Source: Sediminicola sp. (GTDB lineage Bacteria; Bacteroidota; Bacteroidia; Flavobacteriales; Flavobacteriaceae). Taken from it: DNA of 64,000 nucleotides. How positions within the stretch are numbered: the stretch's first letter is position 1; each line of letters opens with the position of its first letter. Positions 59,649-64,000 of this stretch are shown here, one piece after another. The stretch lies in contig JAHEND010000010.1 in the NCBI GenBank assembly GCA_024643325.1, positions 1-64,000 on the forward strand, in the 5' to 3' direction. Position numbers and translations under genes: made by a program. The notes beneath the pieces were generated by a model. The model was given only the letters and a program-made list of their open reading frames with translations, was not told where the DNA came from and ran no database searches.

Positions 59649-60239
59649 TTAAAGGTCAATTACAGCAAATCCTATATGTATATTACCTGTTTCTCTATCC
59701 ACAAACAACGCCCTGTCTTTGATTGTTCCATGGCAGGTGTTTTTTGAACAAAATAGTGAGCCTCCTGCTAACCTAACCATTCCATTATTTAAATCTCCAG
59801 TTATATCCCATACATTTCCAACAACATTAACGTTGCCAATTTCTGATATAGGAAGTGTATTTTCGGATACTATTATTCTTTGATCATTTCTAACCATATC
59901 CCAATATTCATTATAATTTGGGAGTCTTTTTCCTGCCCATTTACAATAGGCTAAAGCGTCATTGTAACTCACTTGAGTTACAGGTAGACTTACAGAAGTG
60001 ACCTGGTTAATTCCGTCTGGTTTTTTCCAAGTAGCATTTGGCACTTTTTTAAAATTGTATACATCCAACTGCACAATTGACCAGCCATATTTTTCTGCAT
60101 CTGTAATATATTTAGTTTCATTGATGAATTTTTCAAAATGGGCATATGACACAGGATATATTCTTATTTCTTTCTTCTTACAAGAAGAAAATAGTATTAA
60201 AAAAACAATCAGGGCATATCTGTTTAAATGCTCAGTCAT
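59649..60239 (-). CDS. Compact FGE/SUMF1/NirV-like lipoprotein
   Basis: Lipobox LFSSC; PVTQVSYNDALAYCKWAGKRLPNYNEYWDMV; VVGNVWDIT; GGSLFCSKNTC; GNIHIGF. Confidence 0.82.
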   Translation of the reverse strand: MTEHLNRYALIVFLILFSSCKKKEIRIYPVSYAHFEKFINETKYITDAEKYGWSIVQLDVYNFKKVPNATWKKPDGINQVTSVSLPVTQVSYNDALAYCKWAGKRLPNYNEYWDMVRNDQRIIVSENTLPISEIGNVNVVGNVWDITGDLNNGMVRLAGGSLFCSKNTCHGTIKDRALFVDRETGNIHIGFAVIDL

Positions 60240-60648
60240 GAGAATTCTCTTTGTATATAAATAAACTAACCGCTACCAGAGACAAGTTTTTAATGATATA
60301 CTGGCCTATTAAAGTGGGCGTAAATAAATCATGCCAGGTATCATTTTGTAAAATAAACAAAGGAGCTAGTGTCATAAAAATATGTATCCAAAGGATATAA
60401 CAGGCAATTTTAGTAAACTTTTTAAACAAAAAAAGAATTCCTATAGAACATTCAAGAGCTCCAAAAATTGGAATAAAAATGTCATCACTAATAAAGCTGC
60501 GAATGGTAATTTCACAAAGATGGTGTACCAAAGGTTCTGCAGGAGAGGCGCCTAATACTTTTAAAATTCCAAACCAGAAATAAATAATTAAAAGTGAAAA
60601 TCTGCCAAATAGATTCGTAAGATTAATGGCTTGTTTGTTTTGTTCCAT
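60232..60648 (-). CDS. DoxX/DUF417-like membrane protein
   Basis: Four hydrophobic segments, FSLLIIYFWFGILKVLGASPAEPLV, FGALECSIGILFLFKK. Confidence 0.65.
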   Translation of the reverse strand: MEQNKQAINLTNLFGRFSLLIIYFWFGILKVLGASPAEPLVHHLCEITIRSFISDDIFIPIFGALECSIGILFLFKKFTKIACYILWIHIFMTLAPLFILQNDTWHDLFTPTLIGQYIIKNLSLVAVSLFIYKENSHD

Positions 60649-60668
60649 TAGATAAAATCATTGTGCGT

Positions 60669-60698
60669 TAAATGTATATATTCTCTTTTTGTTTTCAA
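60669..60698 (-). promoter_or_regulatory. Bacteroidota-type promoter TTTG/TTG-N19-TACATTTA for the DoxX-FGE-like pair
   Basis: Minus strand TTG at 60698-60696, 19 nt, TACATTTA 60676-60669; same spacing as the 59537 promoter. Confidence 0.6.
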
Positions 60699-60763
60699 AT
60701 TTCATAAGGCTTTTTTCTTGCAGTTACTTTGTGTTATATTTAAGTAAAAATTGTTTTCTATCA

Positions 60764-61546
60764 ATGAAAAAAATGCTCCTCTCTTTTTTTGTGGCTATGT
60801 CTATTGCCTGTACTTCAGATAATTCTGGCGCATTGGGCGACTTGTTGGTAGAAGACAACTTAGTTTCTGATGCCATTGAAATTGACGAAGGAAGTGAAAA
60901 GGATACCACTGGAACATCTGGAGAAACAGAAGAACAATCAGGAGATGAAACTGGAGGAGAGGAGTCAAATTCGCAAGAGGGTGTCCAAACTCCTGGTCTT
61001 TATTTGGGTGCAAACGGACTAACTTTAATGGCCAATTCAGCAGCAAAGCCAGGAGATATTTTGGTTTTTGAGGATGTTGAATATTTGGTGCTAAACGATC
61101 AAATGCTTCGAGACATTATCACCGATGACAGGGAAGATATTTCGCTCTTAGTCACTACTTATGTGACTGATTTGAGTAATTTATTTGAGAACAAACAAAC
61201 CATTACCCCTAATATTGCTGCTTGGGATACCAGCAATGTTACAGACATGAGTTATTTATTTTCTGGAGCTAGTGTCTACAATGGTGTTTTGAGCTACTGG
61301 AATACCGCTAAGGTGACCAATATGTCCTATGCGTTCGCCAATGCTTTGGAGTACAATCAAGACCTTGGAGACTGGAATACCAGCCAGGTGACCCAAATGG
61401 ATGGAATGTTCTTTAATGCGACTTCATTTAGTCAAAATCTCAGTGGATGGTGCGTGTCATTGATTGACAAAGCGCCCACTAATTTTTCTACTGGGTCTTC
61501 CATTTCCGAGACCTCACTGCCGCAATGGGGCACTTGTCCTGATTAG
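60764..61546 (+). CDS. BspA-like DUF285 repeat lipoprotein
   Basis: MKKMLLSFFVAMSIACTSDNSG lipobox; repeats WDTSNVTDMSYLFSGA, WNTAKVTNMSYAFANA, WNTSQVTQMDGMFFNA. Confidence 0.88.
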   Translation: MKKMLLSFFVAMSIACTSDNSGALGDLLVEDNLVSDAIEIDEGSEKDTTGTSGETEEQSGDETGGEESNSQEGVQTPGLYLGANGLTLMANSAAKPGDILVFEDVEYLVLNDQMLRDIITDDREDISLLVTTYVTDLSNLFENKQTITPNIAAWDTSNVTDMSYLFSGASVYNGVLSYWNTAKVTNMSYAFANALEYNQDLGDWNTSQVTQMDGMFFNATSFSQNLSGWCVSLIDKAPTNFSTGSSISETSLPQWGTCPD

Positions 61547-61634
61547 TAATTAGCGTTAGTATTCTCTTTAAATTTGCCCAATGATTGCTTTATGAGTATT
61601 TTTATCTTTGATTTAAAAGTATAATTTCCATAGA

Positions 61635-63977
61635 ATGGCAAAAAATAACACTCCACAAAACCAATCTAACAGTCAAACGGTTCATCACTTATACAGCAGT
61701 GCTTTTTTAATTGCTTACTTGCTCATTGGTTTTGTACCCAATCTAGGTGCGGTAGACCAGATAGCCCCTCAGTGGTTGTATTTGAATAGTGTGAGTGTGT
61801 TGGCAGCGATTTATATTTTGAAAAATCACGCGTATTTTTCATCGGCCGTAGGCAGTTTGTTTAAGACTAAATTTTCTTGGTTGTATGCCGCTTTTATTGT
61901 TTGGGCTTCTGCCTCGTATTTTTATGCCATAAACCCTACAGAAGTATTGGTGAATTTGGCTAGAGTGGTGGGGACCTCAATAGCTTTTGTGAATGTGTTT
62001 GTATTACTTCAGAAAATACCCAACAAATTCAAGCTCATAGCTATGGTGGCTACTGGGGCCTTGTTGATAGAGATGTATATGGTCTTAGACCCTTTGTTGG
62101 GCTTGTTAAAGCAGGGGGCAAATGCCTCTAGGTCTTCGCTATTGAAAGGAACCACGGGAAATATTAATATTGCCGCACTATCTTTGGTGATCAAAATGCC
62201 TTTTGCACTCTATCTAATGAATTTAGCACAGAAAACATGGCAGCGAATGGCCTATGGAGTGCTTATTACCTTAACCATTTTTTGTTTGGTGCTCATTGCC
62301 TCTAGGGCCTCTTATGTGGCTTTGGTGTTGAGTTTGATTCTGTATGTGGTCTTTTGTTTATACAACTATTTTAGGGCGGGTAAACCTAAGCGTTTGCTTA
62401 TTCCTATTTTATATTTTGTGGTGCCTTTTGTGGTGGCAGTAGGGATTAGTGAACTCAGTACTATTGGTAAAAATAACACTACTTTCTTTGAACGATCTGC
62501 AACTATTGTGCAGGCTACTACTGATGGATCTATTGCAGGAAGACTTCGTTTTTATATGGTAGGAGTGGAGCATATTTTAAATAATCCAGTAGTAGGTTCT
62601 GGTCTTGGGAATTGGAAACTCATTTCTATTTTATACGACAAAGAATTTATTAATGGCTATGTGGTGCCCTATCATATGCACAACGACTTTATTCAGATAG
62701 GTACAGAACTCGGCATACCAGGCTTCTTAATGTATCTAGGACTTTTTGGTATGCTCATTGCTTATATCGTTTATATAGCCAAATCTAAATTGCCGGAGAA
62801 CACCAAGTTCTTCGTGGCTTTTTTGGCCATGTCCCTCAGTACTTATATGGTAGATGGCGCCTTAAACTTTCCTATTGCTAGGCCTATTATGCAAATGGTA
62901 TGGCTGCTAGTGATGGCCTTAATAGTCTTGTTATTTTTAGACGCCAAAGCTTTTAATAAAGACCACAAGCCCACCCCTATGAAAAATGCCTATTGGGTAT
63001 CTGTGGTGTGTTTGATTTTATTAGCCCCTTTAACTTACATTACTTATCTGACTAATGAATCCCTAAAAGGGCAACAGGTGCTTTTGGGGGAATACAATGC
63101 TGGGAAGTTCACTTATCCTTTAAACAAGATTGATCAGGTAGTGCCAGGCATTCCAAATATCTCAGTGACCACTTTACCCATTGCCTCTATGAAGGCCAGG
63201 TATTATATGGAAAATGGTCAGGACGACAAAGCTTTAGAAATGCTCCGAGCAGGGATTACCGCCAATCCCTATTTAGGCTTTAGTGAAACACTGATGAGCC
63301 AAATTTTCACTAAGAAAAATCAGCGAGATTCAGCTACTTATTATGCCAAGGATGCCTATGAGCACTTGCCTATTCCACCGCATTTTGCGAACTATTTGAA
63401 CTTGTTAATTCAAGAGGGCAACACTGCCGAAATAGACCGTATTTTTGTTAAAGATTCTGTAAAACACGATCCTATGGTTTGGAAGAACTATATGATTGCG
63501 AGTAATGCCTTAAAGCCTACAGGAGATACTGTCGCTGTAGCAGTCGCTAACAGAGCTATTGAGCTGTTTCCGGCAGACAAGGACTTTTTAGTACTTAAGA
63601 AAATAGCTGTTTTAGGGAAGGAAACGGTAGACCGCGCCTTTGCCATCTCTCAAGAAGGATCTGCCTTTTTTCAGCAGCAAGACTTTATGAATGCCGCACA
63701 GAAGTTGTCAGAGGCTGCTGCTTTAGACCCGCTAGAGTTCTCTTATTTTGAAAATACGGGAGCGGCTTACTTTTCTGCTGGTTTATATGAATTGTCTCTT
63801 CCTTATTTTGACAAAGTGATTCAGGAGCTCAACCCAAAATCCGGAAAATCTGAATATATTAAAGGCTTAGCCCTCATTAATTTAGGAAGGAATGAAGCAG
63901 CTTGTGAACTGTTTAAAGCTGCTAAAAAGTACAGATACGCAGCAGCAGATCAGGCCTTACAAACACACTGTAAATAA
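61635..63977 (+). CDS. O-antigen ligase/polymerase family protein with C-terminal TPR
   Basis: Multi-TM N-terminus, VGSGLGNWKLISILYDKEFINGYVVPYHMHNDFIQIGTELGIPGFLMYLGLF, then TPR helices. Confidence 0.85.
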   Translation: MAKNNTPQNQSNSQTVHHLYSSAFLIAYLLIGFVPNLGAVDQIAPQWLYLNSVSVLAAIYILKNHAYFSSAVGSLFKTKFSWLYAAFIVWASASYFYAINPTEVLVNLARVVGTSIAFVNVFVLLQKIPNKFKLIAMVATGALLIEMYMVLDPLLGLLKQGANASRSSLLKGTTGNINIAALSLVIKMPFALYLMNLAQKTWQRMAYGVLITLTIFCLVLIASRASYVALVLSLILYVVFCLYNYFRAGKPKRLLIPILYFVVPFVVAVGISELSTIGKNNTTFFERSATIVQATTDGSIAGRLRFYMVGVEHILNNPVVGSGLGNWKLISILYDKEFINGYVVPYHMHNDFIQIGTELGIPGFLMYLGLFGMLIAYIVYIAKSKLPENTKFFVAFLAMSLSTYMVDGALNFPIARPIMQMVWLLVMALIVLLFLDAKAFNKDHKPTPMKNAYWVSVVCLILLAPLTYITYLTNESLKGQQVLLGEYNAGKFTYPLNKIDQVVPGIPNISVTTLPIASMKARYYMENGQDDKALEMLRAGITANPYLGFSETLMSQIFTKKNQRDSATYYAKDAYEHLPIPPHFANYLNLLIQEGNTAEIDRIFVKDSVKHDPMVWKNYMIASNALKPTGDTVAVAVANRAIELFPADKDFLVLKKIAVLGKETVDRAFAISQEGSAFFQQQDFMNAAQKLSEAAALDPLEFSYFENTGAAYFSAGLYELSLPYFDKVIQELNPKSGKSEYIKGLALINLGRNEAACELFKAAKKYRYAAADQALQTHCK

Positions 63978-64000
63978 TTGGGCCATTTGTTTATTCGGAC

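Noticed and set aside
1-64000. CRISPR array, retron or phage-defence island
   Set aside because: No regularly spaced exact repeats, cas, reverse transcriptase or known defence genes seen; short repeats at 27.2 and 35.8 kb lack unique spacers.

Overview
AT-rich chromosomal window from a marine-type Flavobacteriaceae/Bacteroidota genome. This taxon call is inferred from T9SS sorting domains, PorP/SprF remnants, TAnnTTTG-type promoters and gene content. Most of it is housekeeping: metG, mfd, lysC, serS, rsmA, ribF, pth, rplY, prs, ssb, mgtE, tRNA-Arg and tRNA-Leu. Accessory or poorly described parts: (i) an NRAMP-like/PxpABC 5-oxoproline operon whose transporter has lost the canonical Nramp metal ligands; (ii) a thioredoxin-ApbE-DUF4266-DUF3570 module flanked by two Rieske proteins (12.4-16.4 kb), the best candidate for an undescribed extracytoplasmic redox system; (iii) a polyamine operon with a deoxyhypusine-synthase homologue lacking the usual catalytic Lys; (iv) a tRNA-Leu-adjacent region with a decayed PorP/TSP3 adhesin locus, then a heavy-metal RND efflux pair and a compact FGE/NirV-like lipoprotein retaining the CxxxxC copper-site spacing, with two near-identical promoters and a palindromic operator candidate; (v) several unexplained short repeats, including a GC-rich AGGCATCGGCCGGAGGC word, 23-bp and 20-bp degenerate tandem repeats, and an 18-bp palindrome upstream of ssb. 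No CRISPR array, rRNA or intact transposase was found. Family names come from recognising the translated sequences; no database search was run.
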